A stretch of 37,431 nt of DNA from Acidobacteriaceae bacterium (GCA_025350325.1 JANXYB010000028.1:1-37431), one strand, 5' to 3'; shown: positions 13,642 through 22,930, counted from the stretch's first letter. Program-made: numbers and translations. Notes: generated from the sequence alone by a model not told the origin.

Positions 13642-14103
13642 TCAGCTGGCGGCGACGCTTCGGGAGTGCGTGCGCGTGCGAAAGATGCGGCTCTTGCGCA
13701 GCAGCCAGAAGCTGACCGAGAGCGCAATCCATGCGAGGCTGGCTAACACGAAGACTAGAGTCGTTCCCACATGAGGAAGCAGGAGCCAGAAGACAGTAGC
13801 GAAACCAGCAAGGCCGATGCATCCGATGGCAGCGCCCGCGGCGTCGATGCTGGCGACGGTGCGTCCGCGAACGGTGCCGTCGAAGCCAGCGCGCGCCTTG
13901 TGTGCTTTTTCGTGAGCCTCAACCAGACTCGCTCCAGCCGGAAAGATCGCCGGAAAAGCAAGAAACAGGCCCCCTATTCCAGGTCCGAAGCGCTTGGCTA
14001 TCAGGCCTGCCGCTACGCAAACAACTCCGCCGAATGCGAAGCGAAGGATGGCTTCGTGAAGCTTGATGCCCTTCAAAGCAGCGAATTTTGCCTCAATGAT
14101 CAA
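13642..14103 (-). CDS. DUF3147 family membrane protein (longer paralogue)
   Basis: A 153-aa protein with four hydrophobic helices: AFGGVVCVAAGLIAKRFG, IGGLFLAFPAIFPAGASL, AAIGCIGLAGFATVFWLLL and TLVFVLASLAWIALSVSFWL. The EAILRFAFGG start and the FGPGIGGLFLAFPAI motif match the DUF3147 family, whose function is unknown. It is a paralogue of the next gene on the same strand, with the same order of motifs. A charged loop (EAHEKAHKARAGFDG) separates helices 2 and 3. The start is TTG 14103 with GAGAAAG upstream, which is weakly supported; a later TTG is possible. The basic tail (RKSRIFRTRTHSR) is likely cytoplasmic. Confidence 0.82.
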   Translation of the reverse strand: MIIEAKFAALKGIKLHEAILRFAFGGVVCVAAGLIAKRFGPGIGGLFLAFPAIFPAGASLVEAHEKAHKARAGFDGTVRGRTVASIDAAGAAIGCIGLAGFATVFWLLLPHVGTTLVFVLASLAWIALSVSFWLLRKSRIFRTRTHSRSVAAS

Positions 14104-14124
14104 TTCAAGTCTTTCTCAAAGAGT

Positions 14125-14466
14125 TCAACGCGAAGCGGCAAACCATAACGCAAAAGATGCCGCGAGCCATACGGGCATGAGCGCGATGGTTGCCACCATT
14201 GCGCGCAGTTTCATGCGCATCAGGATCCAACTTACTGCACTGGCATAAAGGAAGAATGCGACTGCTCCCAATACCATGGAACGTGCCTCAATGGCGGCGT
14301 AGTATTTGCCGTGCTGGGCGATGGTCATTCCCAGCGTGGCGAGGGCAATCGAGGGGGCAGCGCCAAACAGGCCGGCAAAGCTCTTGGGGCGGAAGATCTC
14401 ACCCAGGACGGAGAAGATGGTAACGATCAGGCCACCGATGACAAAGCGAAGGATCAGCTCTTGCAC
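14125..14466 (-). CDS. DUF3147 family membrane protein (shorter paralogue)
   Basis: A 113-aa, four-helix membrane protein with the DUF3147 pattern: LILRFVIGGLIVTIFSVLGE, FRPKSFAGLFGAAPSIALAT, then LGAVAFFLYASAVSWILMRM and MVATIALMPVWLAASFALWF. It shares the LRF..GG and GLF.A.PSI motifs with the neighbouring 153-aa protein. GTG 14466 has GGAGAGAG 6-8 nt upstream. It lies 12 nt after the stop of the pyrophosphatase gene and 21 nt before the second paralogue, so the three genes probably form one operon (ppa, then the two DUF3147 genes). Confidence 0.85.
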   Translation of the reverse strand: MQELILRFVIGGLIVTIFSVLGEIFRPKSFAGLFGAAPSIALATLGMTIAQHGKYYAAIEARSMVLGAVAFFLYASAVSWILMRMKLRAMVATIALMPVWLAASFALWFAASR

Positions 14467-14478
14467 TTTGCTCTCTCC

Positions 14479-15027
14479 TCAGGCTGCGCGTTGGGCCTGC
14501 TTGATTAACGACATGGCTGCCCTAGCCCCTTTGCAGCCCAGCAGCTTGTATTTCTTGCCTTCGATGTTGTGATAATTCACGAAAAAATCCTCAATCTCGT
14601 GAAGGAATTTTTTCGGGAGATCTTTGATTCGCTTGATATTGGCGTACATATGATTGGCTTCGGCAACGGCCACGAGGCGATCATTCCGAACTCTCTCTTT
14701 GCCGTCAATTTGCTCGCCTCGTATCACCCCAATGAGTCGCGCCCGCACTGCCACGCCGGGGAAGGCCGGTTCATCCATAAGCAGCAGAACATCGATCGCG
14801 TCCCCGTCCCCGGCAATCGTTTTGGGCAGGAACCCAAAGTCGTAAGGGAAAACCATTCCAGCCGGCAGCACACTCTTGAGGCAAAAGACGTTTTGCTTTA
14901 CGTCGAAGGCGAACTTGTTGCGGCTCCCTGCCGGAGTTTCGACGATGACCTGCAGCAGCCCATCCTGCCTGTTTACCGGCTTTAAGAGGCTTGGATTGGC
15001 TAAGCTTTTGGCGGGCTTTCTGGCCAT
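14479..15027 (-). CDS. ppa: Inorganic pyrophosphatase, family I
   Basis: A soluble Mg-dependent enzyme that hydrolyses pyrophosphate from biosynthetic reactions. Family I features are the substrate-pocket stretch AGSRNKFAFDVKQNVFCLKS, VFPYDFGFLPKTIAGDGD, the metal-binding DGDAIDVLLLMDEPAFPG, and later DRLVAVAEANHMYANIK and FFVNYHNIEGKKY. The signature reads DGDAIDV in place of the commoner DGDPxDV, but the acidic residues are kept. The length of 182 aa is typical of bacterial hexameric enzymes. GGAG lies 7 nt before the ATG. It heads a probable operon with two DUF3147 membrane proteins; a functional link between them is not known. Confidence 0.95.
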   Translation of the reverse strand: MARKPAKSLANPSLLKPVNRQDGLLQVIVETPAGSRNKFAFDVKQNVFCLKSVLPAGMVFPYDFGFLPKTIAGDGDAIDVLLLMDEPAFPGVAVRARLIGVIRGEQIDGKERVRNDRLVAVAEANHMYANIKRIKDLPKKFLHEIEDFFVNYHNIEGKKYKLLGCKGARAAMSLIKQAQRAA

Positions 15028-15151
15028 GTCAGGGCTCCAATTAACGAGATTTTAATCCCACTGAATGAGAGGGCGAAGTCGTTGATTCGGTTGCTTTGCA
15101 GCGCAGGCAGCGTACGGGGCCAGCTAGCATTGGCCTGATCCAGTTAGCCGC

Positions 15152-15181
15152 TTGACATTGCGTCTTGGCACTGCCTAGAAT
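15152..15181 (+). promoter_or_regulatory. Sigma-70 promoter upstream of hrcA
   Basis: A perfect -35 TTGACA (15152-15157) and a -10 TAGAAT (15176-15181) are separated by 18 bp, about 120 nt before the hrcA start. TTGGCACTG between them resembles the left half of CIRCE, but the right half is absent. Confidence 0.65.
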
Positions 15182-15303
15182 TAAAGAGGGAAGTTTCATT
15201 TATTTTGCGGAATAAGTCGCTGGTGAACAACCGGTCGTTTGAATTGCCCAGTTCGGCCGCGCAGATATCCGCAGGGTACGGGGCAAGCGGGGGAGATTAA
15301 ACA

Positions 15304-16398
15304 ATGTCCGAGGCGCGCGTCAGTCCGCGAGAGCGGCTTGTGCTTACGGCCATCATTGAGTTGTACATTTCTTCGGGCGAGCCAGTGGCATCGCAAGCGG
15401 TTGCCCACTATTTCGCCAACAAAGAGGGTTTAAGCTCGGCGACCATCCGCAATGTAATGGCAACTCTCGGGGATGGGGGACTGCTGGAGCAGCCGCATAC
15501 GTCCGCGGGACGGGTTCCGACGGCATCTGCCTTTCGTTATTACGTTGAACAGATTACGCGTCCTGAGGCGCAGATGAATCGAATGGGCGCGGCGGCCTCT
15601 GCTGTGTTGCCGTTAAGCGAAGAGCGCAGGGGACAGATAGAAGACAGCTTTTCAGGGGTTGCCAGTTCCAACGAGTACCTTGAGCGAACGTCGCACGTGT
15701 TGGCGCTGATTTCGAGTGGTTTGGGCATCGCCCTGGCTAGTTCAACAGCAGAACAGGTTCTGGAACATATTCATTTTTCGCGGCTGTCCGCAGGACGCGT
15801 ACTAGCTGTGCTGGTCACCCAGGCAGGAGCGGTGCTTGACCGGGTTTTGGTGCTTGATCGCGAGCTCACGCATCTAGATTTAGAGACGGCCGCGCGTTAC
15901 TTGAACGAGAGTTTTCACGGCTGGCCCATCGAGCGCATTCGTGCCGAAGTGGCGCTGCGCATGGAAGCGGAACGAGCCGCGTATCACCAGATGCTGGCGT
16001 CGGTTGAAGAATTGTGCCGCAAAGGGGCGCTAGCGATCAGCGATGCCGGACCGGCTCTGTATGTCGAGGGAATGTCGAACCTGATCGCCGCCGAGGTAGA
16101 CCGCGAGCGCCTGCGCCAGATGTTGCTGGCTCTTGAGGCAAAGCAGCGGCTAGTGGAATTGTTGACTGCCTACGTGGACGGCCGCCAGCAGGAAGTGCGC
16201 GTGGTGGTGGGGCTGGACGAAGCTTCGCCTGCCATGCAGGATTTGGTGCTCTTTGGTGCGCCGGCACGACTGGGTGGATCGAGTTTGGGAACGGTAGCGG
16301 TCATCGCTCCGACTCGCATCCAATACCAGGAAATGATTCAGGCTGTGCGTTATGTGGCAAGGCTTTCCGAGCGCATTCTTGAAGTTCCCGCCGACTAA
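15304..16398 (+). CDS. hrcA: Heat-inducible transcription repressor HrcA
   Basis: A dimeric repressor that binds the CIRCE operator of class I heat-shock genes. The N-terminal winged helix (about residues 8-85) contains RERLVLTAIIELYISSGEPV and SSATIRNVMATLGDGGLLEQ, and then PHTSAGRVPTASAFRYYV. The GAF-like/insert and C-terminal parts follow (FSRLSAGRVLAVLVTQAGAV; LNESFHGWPIERIRAEVALR). The length of 364 aa is normal. A GGGGGAG ribosome site lies 8-9 nt before the ATG. It leads the hrcA-grpE-dnaJ cluster. I found no CIRCE element in front of it, so autoregulation through CIRCE is not supported by this sequence. Confidence 0.95.
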   Translation: MSEARVSPRERLVLTAIIELYISSGEPVASQAVAHYFANKEGLSSATIRNVMATLGDGGLLEQPHTSAGRVPTASAFRYYVEQITRPEAQMNRMGAAASAVLPLSEERRGQIEDSFSGVASSNEYLERTSHVLALISSGLGIALASSTAEQVLEHIHFSRLSAGRVLAVLVTQAGAVLDRVLVLDRELTHLDLETAARYLNESFHGWPIERIRAEVALRMEAERAAYHQMLASVEELCRKGALAISDAGPALYVEGMSNLIAAEVDRERLRQMLLALEAKQRLVELLTAYVDGRQQEVRVVVGLDEASPAMQDLVLFGAPARLGGSSLGTVAVIAPTRIQYQEMIQAVRYVARLSERILEVPAD

Positions 16399-16519
16399 GC
16401 TGCGTTAGAATCTGATGGCCCCGGTGCAAGGGGGTGATACGGATAGAGCTTGCGCCGCTTGAATCCGTCTGAGTATCAAACTCGTCTAGGTATCAAGGCG
16501 TGAGCCGAGGAATTTATCA

Positions 16520-17173
16520 TTGACTAATAAGAAAAATCTTTGGGGACTTCGTAGAAACATGCCAGATCAAGAAACACAATCGACAGCGTTGGAAACGCCC
16601 GAGACAGGAACAACAAGGGACGCCTCTGTCGAGCAGCCCGAGTCGGAGGCGGCAGAGCAAAAACTTGAGGGCGATGGACCTCAAGCGAGCCTGACCGACC
16701 ATGAGCAGCTCAAGACAGAATACGAGCAGGTGAAGGGCGAACGCGACCAGTTACTCGATCGTCTCGCCCGCCTGCAGGCGGAGTTTGAAAATGCGCGCAA
16801 ACGCTCTGAACGCGAGCGCATTGAGTTTCGCGATTACGCGACCGGCTCGGTGGTGGAACAGTTCCTGCCGGTTCTCGACAACTTTGAATTGGCTCTCAAG
16901 TCCACCGCGACCGCGGAGCAACTGCGCTCGGGGGTGGAATTAATCGTCAAGCAGATGGAAGAGATTTTGCGCCAAATGCAGGTACAAACGATTGCTACCG
17001 TCGGTGAGGCATTCGATCCGCGCCATCACGAAGCGATGGGGTCGGTGGAGCGCGACGACATGCCCGATCAACACGTCGCCGAGGAAGTGCGTCGCGGTTA
17101 CCGCCTTCGCGAGAAGTTGTTGCGGCCGGCATTGGTACGGGTGGTCTCGAATCCGAAGCAGACCAGCGAGTAA
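16520..17173 (+). CDS. grpE: Nucleotide exchange factor GrpE
   Basis: Releases ADP from DnaK and so drives the chaperone cycle. An acidic disordered N-terminus (about residues 13-65) is followed by the long coiled coil (YEQVKGERDQLLDRLARLQA, EFENARKRSERERIEFRDYA). The C-terminal four-helix/beta-wing head carries VVEQFLPVLDNFELALKS, GVELIVKQMEEILRQM and FDPRHHEAMGSVER, ending VAEEVRRGYRLREKLLRPAL with VRVV. The frame begins at TTG 16520, with GAGG about 9 nt upstream. ATG 16559 (MPDQETQS) is an alternative start that would lose 13 residues. It lies 121 bp after hrcA and 108 bp before dnaJ. Confidence 0.95.
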   Translation: MTNKKNLWGLRRNMPDQETQSTALETPETGTTRDASVEQPESEAAEQKLEGDGPQASLTDHEQLKTEYEQVKGERDQLLDRLARLQAEFENARKRSERERIEFRDYATGSVVEQFLPVLDNFELALKSTATAEQLRSGVELIVKQMEEILRQMQVQTIATVGEAFDPRHHEAMGSVERDDMPDQHVAEEVRRGYRLREKLLRPALVRVVSNPKQTSE

Positions 17174-17281
17174 AACGCAGTACAAGTGTGAAGGCTTTCG
17201 TCCTGAGTCAGGGCGTGTCCTTCGAAATTTCATTGCGCGCCGGCAAGTTCGCGCTCTTTAAAGCTAAAGGATTGAGAAGGT

Positions 17282-18412
17282 TTGAATACTAACGTGAGCA
17301 AAGCCGACTATTACGAGGTGTTGGGTGTATCGCGTGAGGCCAGCGATCAGGAGTTGAAGAGCGCATATCGCAAGCTTGCGCTTAAGTTTCACCCTGACCG
17401 CAACCCCGGCGATAACGCTGCAGAAGAGAAGTTCAAAGAAGCTAGCGAAGCGTACCAGGTGCTTAGCGACTCAGACAAACGCGCTGCTTATGACCGATAC
17501 GGCCACGCAGCGGTGGGTGCTGCCGGGCCAGGTGGTTTTAACGGATTCTCAGGAAGCGTGGATCTCGGCGATATTTTTGGCGATTTGTTCGGCGAGATGT
17601 TCAATACGGGCGGCGCTCAGCAGCGGGCATCGCGGCAGTTGCGCGGCGACGATCTGCGTTACGATCTGACCATCAATTTTGAAGAGGCGGTGTTCGGCGT
17701 CGAGACTGAGGTCAAGATTCGCCGACTCGAAGCGTGCGCAGTCTGTCACGGCTCGGGAAGCGCAACGGGGCGGGGGCCGACGGTTTGTTCGCATTGCCAT
17801 GGGCGCGGCCAGATCCGCTATCAGCAAGGCTTTTTCTCAGTGGCGCGCACCTGTAGCACTTGCGGAGGCAGAGGGTCGATCATTCACGATCCGTGCCAGA
17901 CATGCCGCGGCGAGACGCGCGTAACCAGGGAAATCAAGCTTGCGGTGAAAGTGCCGGCCGGTGTCGAAGAAGGCACGCGCATTCGCTACACCGGTGAAGG
18001 CGATGGCGGGCGCGGCAACGGGCCAAGTGGCGACTTGTACGTTGTACTAGCCATCCGCGCTCACGACTTTTTTGAGCGCGATGGGCAGAATCTACACTGC
18101 GTCATCCCCATCAGCTTTCCGCAGGCGGCGCTGGGTGCAGAAATCGAGATTCCCGGCATCGATGGGCCCGTCAATCTGAAGATTCCGGAGGGAACGCCGA
18201 GCGGCAAAGAATTGAGAATCGCGCGCCAAGGGGTTCCCTTTCTCAATGAGAAGGGGCGCGGCGACCTACTGGTGAGAGTCGTAGTGCAGATCCCCAAGAA
18301 GCTCAGCCGCGCTCAGCGTGAACTGATCGCGGAACTGGGAACGTCAATGACGATAGAAAATAAGCCGACGTCGCCTGGGTTACTCGAGAAGATGAAGGAC
18401 CTATTCACTTAG
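17282..18412 (+). CDS. dnaJ: Chaperone protein DnaJ
   Basis: A type I Hsp40 that delivers unfolded clients to DnaK and stimulates its ATPase. The J domain occupies residues 8-72 ([23 protein letters not shown] in [11 protein letters not shown]). The Gly/Phe-rich part [20 protein letters not shown] follows. All four CxxC zinc repeats are present ([24 protein letters not shown] and CQTCRGE; the last lacks the usual final glycine). The C-terminal client domains include [20 protein letters not shown]. The length is 376 aa. The start is TTG 17282, with AAAGGA about 10 nt upstream; GTG 17294 is the alternative. No dnaK lies in this cluster. Confidence 0.96.
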   Translation: MNTNVSKADYYEVLGVSREASDQELKSAYRKLALKFHPDRNPGDNAAEEKFKEASEAYQVLSDSDKRAAYDRYGHAAVGAAGPGGFNGFSGSVDLGDIFGDLFGEMFNTGGAQQRASRQLRGDDLRYDLTINFEEAVFGVETEVKIRRLEACAVCHGSGSATGRGPTVCSHCHGRGQIRYQQGFFSVARTCSTCGGRGSIIHDPCQTCRGETRVTREIKLAVKVPAGVEEGTRIRYTGEGDGGRGNGPSGDLYVVLAIRAHDFFERDGQNLHCVIPISFPQAALGAEIEIPGIDGPVNLKIPEGTPSGKELRIARQGVPFLNEKGRGDLLVRVVVQIPKKLSRAQRELIAELGTSMTIENKPTSPGLLEKMKDLFT

Positions 18413-18496
18413 GGCTCACGGTCACGCCTTAAAGCCGAGCCCACCCGTTTTGTCTGTTCCCGGTTTTTCTCGACCAGCAGGGGCTGGCGGCTGCCG

Positions 18497-18524
18497 GTGA
18501 CAATTCAATTAAGCGATATATAAT
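18497..18524 (+). promoter_or_regulatory. Sigma-70 promoter of the kinase gene
   Basis: GTGACA (18497-18502) and a perfect TATAAT (18519-18524) are separated by 16 bp. The -10 box ends 7 nt before the ATG at 18532, and no ribosome site is present, so the mRNA is probably leaderless or nearly so. Confidence 0.65.
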
Positions 18525-18531
18525 CACGCAG

Positions 18532-21153
18532 ATGCCACTAAGCCCCCGCCAAATAATTGATCACTACGAGATCCTGGCACGGGTGGGCGCGGGGGGCATG
18601 GGCGAGGTGTACCGTGCTCGAGATCTGCGACTCAATCGCGATGTCGCCATCAAGGTTCTGCCGGGGTCGTTTTCGGCTGACTCCGATTGGCTGCGCCGGT
18701 TCGAGCAGGAAGCAAGAGCTGCTGCCGCTCTAAATCACCCCAACATCCTTGCGGTCTTTCACCTTGGCACGTTTGAGGGCGTGCCGTACATGGTGACAGA
18801 ACTGCTTGAGGGCGAGACGCTGCGCGAACGTCTCAAGCGTGGTCCGCTACCCTTGCGCAAAGTCGTGGACTACGGCGTGCAGATTGCCCGCGGGCTCGCT
18901 GCGGCGCATGAAAAAGGAATTATCCATCGTGACCTTAAGCCAGAGAATCTTTTTCTCACCAAAGATGGACAAGTTAAGATTCTCGACTTTGGTTTGGCGC
19001 GCATCACGCGTCCTAAAGACACGCTGGAAGGTCACCCACCCAAGGATGCAGCGCTGACTGAGGCTGGATGGGTTATGGGGACGGTGGGCTATATGTCTCC
19101 GGAGCAAGTGCGGGGCGAAAATACAGATCAACGGTCGGACATCTTCGCCTTCAGCGCGGTTCTGCACGAAATGCTGGCGGGAAAACGAACTTTTCAAAAG
19201 CCGACTTCAGTCGAGACCATGTCGGCGATTTTGAACGAGGAGCCGCAACCTATTGCGCAGCTCGCGCCTAGTACACCACTGGCGCTGCAAAGGCTTTTGC
19301 ATCGCGGGCTAGAGAAGAATCCAGAACAGCGTTTTCAGTCGGCATCCGATCTTGGTTTCGCATTGGAATCGTTGTCGGACGACGCACCATCCTCAATTAC
19401 AGCGCATCACGCGATTAGTGACGAGAGGGCATCTACGCTACGAACGCCGATCGTTGGCATTGTGATTGTCGGTTTGGTCGCGCTGGGACTATTTGTGTAT
19501 TCAATGCGTCCTGCGCCGGTTCCGCAGGTTTCAAACTATGTACAACTCACCCATGACGGTTTGCAAAAGACTCTTATCGGCACAGATGGCTCGAGGATTT
19601 TTCTGCGGGTGACCGATGCTGGGGTGCAGGGTGCTGCCGCGATTCAGATCTCAGGCGGCGAGCAAACCAAAATTCCCCTGCCTGCAGAGACGATGGTGCC
19701 AGTGGATTTATCGGCGGACGGCTCCGCCTTTCTGCTCGTGGACGGACGCGGTTATCCGGGGATCGGTCCATTCTGGAGCTTGCCGGTTTTGGGCAACTCG
19801 CCGCGCCGCCTCGGCGACGCAGTTGGGCAAGTGGCAGCCTGGGCCGCCGACAGCAAGACGCTCGCATATGCAAATGGCACAAACGTTTTCCTGGCCAATG
19901 CAGACGGAACCGATGCGCGCAAGCTTTCCACGATGAAGACCATGATCTCGGACCTGGTATGGTCGCCCAACGGAAAGCACCTGCGCGTAGGTACGACCGA
20001 GATAACGCAGAGCCAGACCGCAGTAGGTTTTGGCGAGCAGGCCATTTGGGAAGTGGCTGCGGACGGATCGAATCCGCATCGCTTGATGGCGGGATGGGCA
20101 AATGCAGCGAACGCATGTTGCGGCAAATGGACCGCGGACGGGGCCTACTTTGTCTTCCAGGCTCAAGGGCAAATCTGGGCTTTGCCCAAGGAAGGCAGGT
20201 TTCTGCATAGATCGCAGCAACCAATTCAACTCACTTCGAGTCCCATGTCTTTGCACTCGCCTTTGCCGAGTAAGGATGGAACCAAGCTCTTTGTGGTGGG
20301 GCGAACCTATCGCGGCGAACTCACACAAATCGATCTGAAGTCTGGGGCATCCGCTCCATTTTTTGGCGGGATATCGGCAGAGTGGGTAGATACCTCGAGA
20401 GACGGGGCACAGGTTGTGTATGTTTCGTACCCGCAGGGCGACTTGTGGAAGAGCAAAGCAGATGGAACCGGACGCGTGCAGCTTACGTTTGCGCCGTTCG
20501 GTCCGGTGTTGCCGCGGTGGTCACCCGACGGTAAAACCATCGTATTTTTCCAGTTTCCAAATGGCTCAACCAAGCTGGGGCACATGTACGAGATTTCTTC
20601 AAACGGCGGAACGCCTCGCGAACTGATGCCAGACGATGCCCATAATCAGCAGGACCCGACTTGGTCGGGCGATGGTAAAGAGCTTATCTATGCGGGGGAT
20701 GCGAATGACGCAGCCCCTGGCGGGTCTCCGACGATACACATATTCAACGTACAGACCGGGCGGGTCACATCGGTGCCAGGGTCGCAGGGACTCTTCTCGC
20801 CGCGATGCTCGCCGGATGGACGACTGCTGCTCGCCATGACTAGTGATTCAAGCGCAATCAAGCTGTTTGATTTTCATTCTCAGACCTGGAGCGAGCTCGC
20901 CAAGGGAACGTTCAGTTGGCCGGCATGGTCAAGAGACAGTCAATACATTTACGTCAAGGATCTCTCGCAAAAAAGCGCGTTAGATAAGATCAGAATCAGC
21001 GATCGAAGGATCGAGCGGGCCATCGACCTCAAGGATTTTGTGCTTACCGGCGTGGCCGGGGGTTCAGTATCTGTCACCAGCGACGGCTCCCCCCTGCTGC
21101 TCCGCGACCGTGGGACGCAGGATGTCTACGCTCTCAATTGGGAAAAACCTTAG
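18532..21153 (+). CDS. Membrane Ser/Thr protein kinase with C-terminal TolB/WD40-like propeller
   Basis: An 873-aa PknB-type receptor kinase. The cytoplasmic kinase domain spans residues 12-280: glycine loop VGAGGMGEVYRARD, Lys41 in VAIKVLP, catalytic HRDLKPEN (Asp134), DFG at 152-154 and SPEQVRG. All catalytic residues are intact, so it should be active. One membrane helix (about 306-325, PIVGIVIVGLVALGLFVYSM) leads to an outer domain of repeated PD40/TolB-like beta-propeller blades, for example WSPNGKHL, RWSPDGKTIVFFQ, WSGDGKELIYAGD and CSPDGRLLLAM. This architecture is abundant in Acidobacteriota; ligands and targets are unknown. The downstream membrane protein begins within a few nucleotides of the stop. 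Confidence 0.94.
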   Translation: MPLSPRQIIDHYEILARVGAGGMGEVYRARDLRLNRDVAIKVLPGSFSADSDWLRRFEQEARAAAALNHPNILAVFHLGTFEGVPYMVTELLEGETLRERLKRGPLPLRKVVDYGVQIARGLAAAHEKGIIHRDLKPENLFLTKDGQVKILDFGLARITRPKDTLEGHPPKDAALTEAGWVMGTVGYMSPEQVRGENTDQRSDIFAFSAVLHEMLAGKRTFQKPTSVETMSAILNEEPQPIAQLAPSTPLALQRLLHRGLEKNPEQRFQSASDLGFALESLSDDAPSSITAHHAISDERASTLRTPIVGIVIVGLVALGLFVYSMRPAPVPQVSNYVQLTHDGLQKTLIGTDGSRIFLRVTDAGVQGAAAIQISGGEQTKIPLPAETMVPVDLSADGSAFLLVDGRGYPGIGPFWSLPVLGNSPRRLGDAVGQVAAWAADSKTLAYANGTNVFLANADGTDARKLSTMKTMISDLVWSPNGKHLRVGTTEITQSQTAVGFGEQAIWEVAADGSNPHRLMAGWANAANACCGKWTADGAYFVFQAQGQIWALPKEGRFLHRSQQPIQLTSSPMSLHSPLPSKDGTKLFVVGRTYRGELTQIDLKSGASAPFFGGISAEWVDTSRDGAQVVYVSYPQGDLWKSKADGTGRVQLTFAPFGPVLPRWSPDGKTIVFFQFPNGSTKLGHMYEISSNGGTPRELMPDDAHNQQDPTWSGDGKELIYAGDANDAAPGGSPTIHIFNVQTGRVTSVPGSQGLFSPRCSPDGRLLLAMTSDSSAIKLFDFHSQTWSELAKGTFSWPAWSRDSQYIYVKDLSQKSALDKIRISDRRIERAIDLKDFVLTGVAGGSVSVTSDGSPLLLRDRGTQDVYALNWEKP

Positions 21154-21161
21154 CCGAAAAC

Positions 21162-22826
21162 ATGGTGTGTGACATGGAATTAAGGACTTCACCAAAGCCC
21201 GCAGGCTTTGTACGCTCCCTGCACCTTGATGACCCATGGCTTGTGGGATTGATGGTGTTGGCTTTCCTACTCCGCCTGATCTTCTGGATCTACACGAAGC
21301 GCGTCTGGGAAGATGCGCTGATTACGGTGCTGCATTCGGAGAATTTTTACAACGGCCTTGGTCTTACGCATTTTCGTATTGATGATCCCCGCCCGCTGCA
21401 TGGCTTTACCAGTCCCATCAGCGTGCTGGTGCCGCTGATCGCAGACCGCTTCCATGTGGGGTGGGGGTTGTCGTTTCAAAAATTGCTGTCGCTGTTTGGC
21501 GGTCCCGTTGCTGTGTGGTTTTCATACCGCCTCATGCGGGAATATGTGGCGCCTATGAGTAAAGCAGCGGCGGTTCTTGGCGCTGGCTATATTGCACTTG
21601 AGCATCACCAGATACTTTGGGGTATGGCCGGCATGGAGACGCAGTTGGCCACGGTGATCAGCCTCGCGTCAATCTTCTATTTGCTGCGCGGAAACATCGT
21701 GGCCATCGGGGTTACGTCCGGCCTGTGCCTACTCGTCCGCCCGGACTTCGTTTTGTGGACTGCCATCGCCGCCACCGTGGTTGCGTATACATCGTATCGG
21801 AAGAAAACGGCGCGGCCGCTGCTGACATTCGCCGGCATTGTCGCCGTCATTTACGGACCGTGGCTGATCTTCACGACGATTTATTACGGCAGTCCGGTTC
21901 CGAATACGATCGTCGCGAAGACGCTGGGCTACGTCGGTTATTGGGAAGTGGCTACGTCGGCCGCGATGTTTATAAGAGGCACCGCGGTCGCTTTTGGACG
22001 AATCTTCTTGCCGCTCGAGCCAGTGTTTGGAGGCAATGGAACAGGCTTCATTCCGTTGATCCAGGGATATTGGATGGCGCAACTTTGCCTGGTCGTCATC
22101 GTGGTCGGTTTCATTTTCGAACTGGTCCGGCGGCGCTGGCAGCTTTGGCCGGTTTACGTATTCGCCGCGGCGTGCGCGTGCTTTCTGGCGTTTCGGGCGC
22201 CCGTTATTTTCGGCTGGTATGCAGTTCCACTGTGTGCCTTGCTAGCGCTGCTGTTGGCGAAGGGGGTCTCCGATATTGCTGGTATGTTGCCGGCGAATTC
22301 TCGTTCAGCCATGGCATGGGTCGTGACGGTAGCGTACCTGGCAAGTTTCGCAGTAGTGCTGCCGACGACATTTCGCGCTGAACGCAACATCCAGGAGCTG
22401 GTTGAAAACAAGGTCCGCAAACAAATAGGCCTGTACCTTGCGAACACTCCGGTGGATACGACCATCGCTGGCGAGCCTCTCGGGTACGTGGGCTATTATT
22501 CGCGGCGAACCTACTACGATTATCCCGGCCTTTGCAGCCGCAAAGTTACGCGCTGGCTGCAGGCGCACAAGTATCCACGGGTTTGGAAAACGCTGCAAGT
22601 GTATTCGTATGTGCGCCCTGATTATCTGGTTCTGCGGAAAAAGGAATACGGCGATTTTTCAAGTGAGCCTGACGGGTATTTTCTAAAGAGTGACTATCAC
22701 TTGGAGCGTGAATTCGCGGTTACGCCAGAGGACGGGAAGAAGTTGCTGCATCCGGAGAAAAACATCGATCTTGATTTCTTGCTGCTGGCACGGAACAAAC
22801 GCGTTACGAACACCGAATCCCAATAA
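21162..22826 (+). CDS. Polytopic membrane protein, GT-C glycosyltransferase-like
   Basis: A membrane protein of about 554 aa with roughly ten hydrophobic helices. The first extracytoplasmic loop reads YTKRVWEDALITVLHSENFY, then NGLGLTHFRIDDPRPLHGFT with SPISVLVPL. This acidic loop (ED) followed by N-G-x-G-L and G-F/Y-T-S-P resembles GT-C polyprenyl-phosphate-sugar transferases such as AftB-type proteins. The C-terminal third is soluble and periplasmic (YVGYYSRRTYYDYPGLCSRK). It may add a sugar from a lipid carrier to a cell-surface acceptor; donor and acceptor are unknown. ATG 21162 or 21174 are both possible starts; neither has a clear ribosome site. The gene is 8-20 bp after the kinase stop, so co-expression is likely. 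Confidence 0.85.
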   Translation: MVCDMELRTSPKPAGFVRSLHLDDPWLVGLMVLAFLLRLIFWIYTKRVWEDALITVLHSENFYNGLGLTHFRIDDPRPLHGFTSPISVLVPLIADRFHVGWGLSFQKLLSLFGGPVAVWFSYRLMREYVAPMSKAAAVLGAGYIALEHHQILWGMAGMETQLATVISLASIFYLLRGNIVAIGVTSGLCLLVRPDFVLWTAIAATVVAYTSYRKKTARPLLTFAGIVAVIYGPWLIFTTIYYGSPVPNTIVAKTLGYVGYWEVATSAAMFIRGTAVAFGRIFLPLEPVFGGNGTGFIPLIQGYWMAQLCLVVIVVGFIFELVRRRWQLWPVYVFAAACACFLAFRAPVIFGWYAVPLCALLALLLAKGVSDIAGMLPANSRSAMAWVVTVAYLASFAVVLPTTFRAERNIQELVENKVRKQIGLYLANTPVDTTIAGEPLGYVGYYSRRTYYDYPGLCSRKVTRWLQAHKYPRVWKTLQVYSYVRPDYLVLRKKEYGDFSSEPDGYFLKSDYHLEREFAVTPEDGKKLLHPEKNIDLDFLLLARNKRVTNTESQ

Positions 22827-22930
22827 TCGTGTCGCGAAAGGATTCGCCGGAAGCCCGTATCGACGAGTGTGCAACGGCTGCTAGAAGGCGAGACGGCATT
22901 CTGTGAAGTGAGTATGAAGGTGGGATTTGA

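Noticed and set aside
15165..15190. CIRCE operator in front of hrcA
   Set aside because: TTGGCACTG resembles the left half only; nine bases later the sequence is AAAGAGGGA, not GAGTGCTAA.
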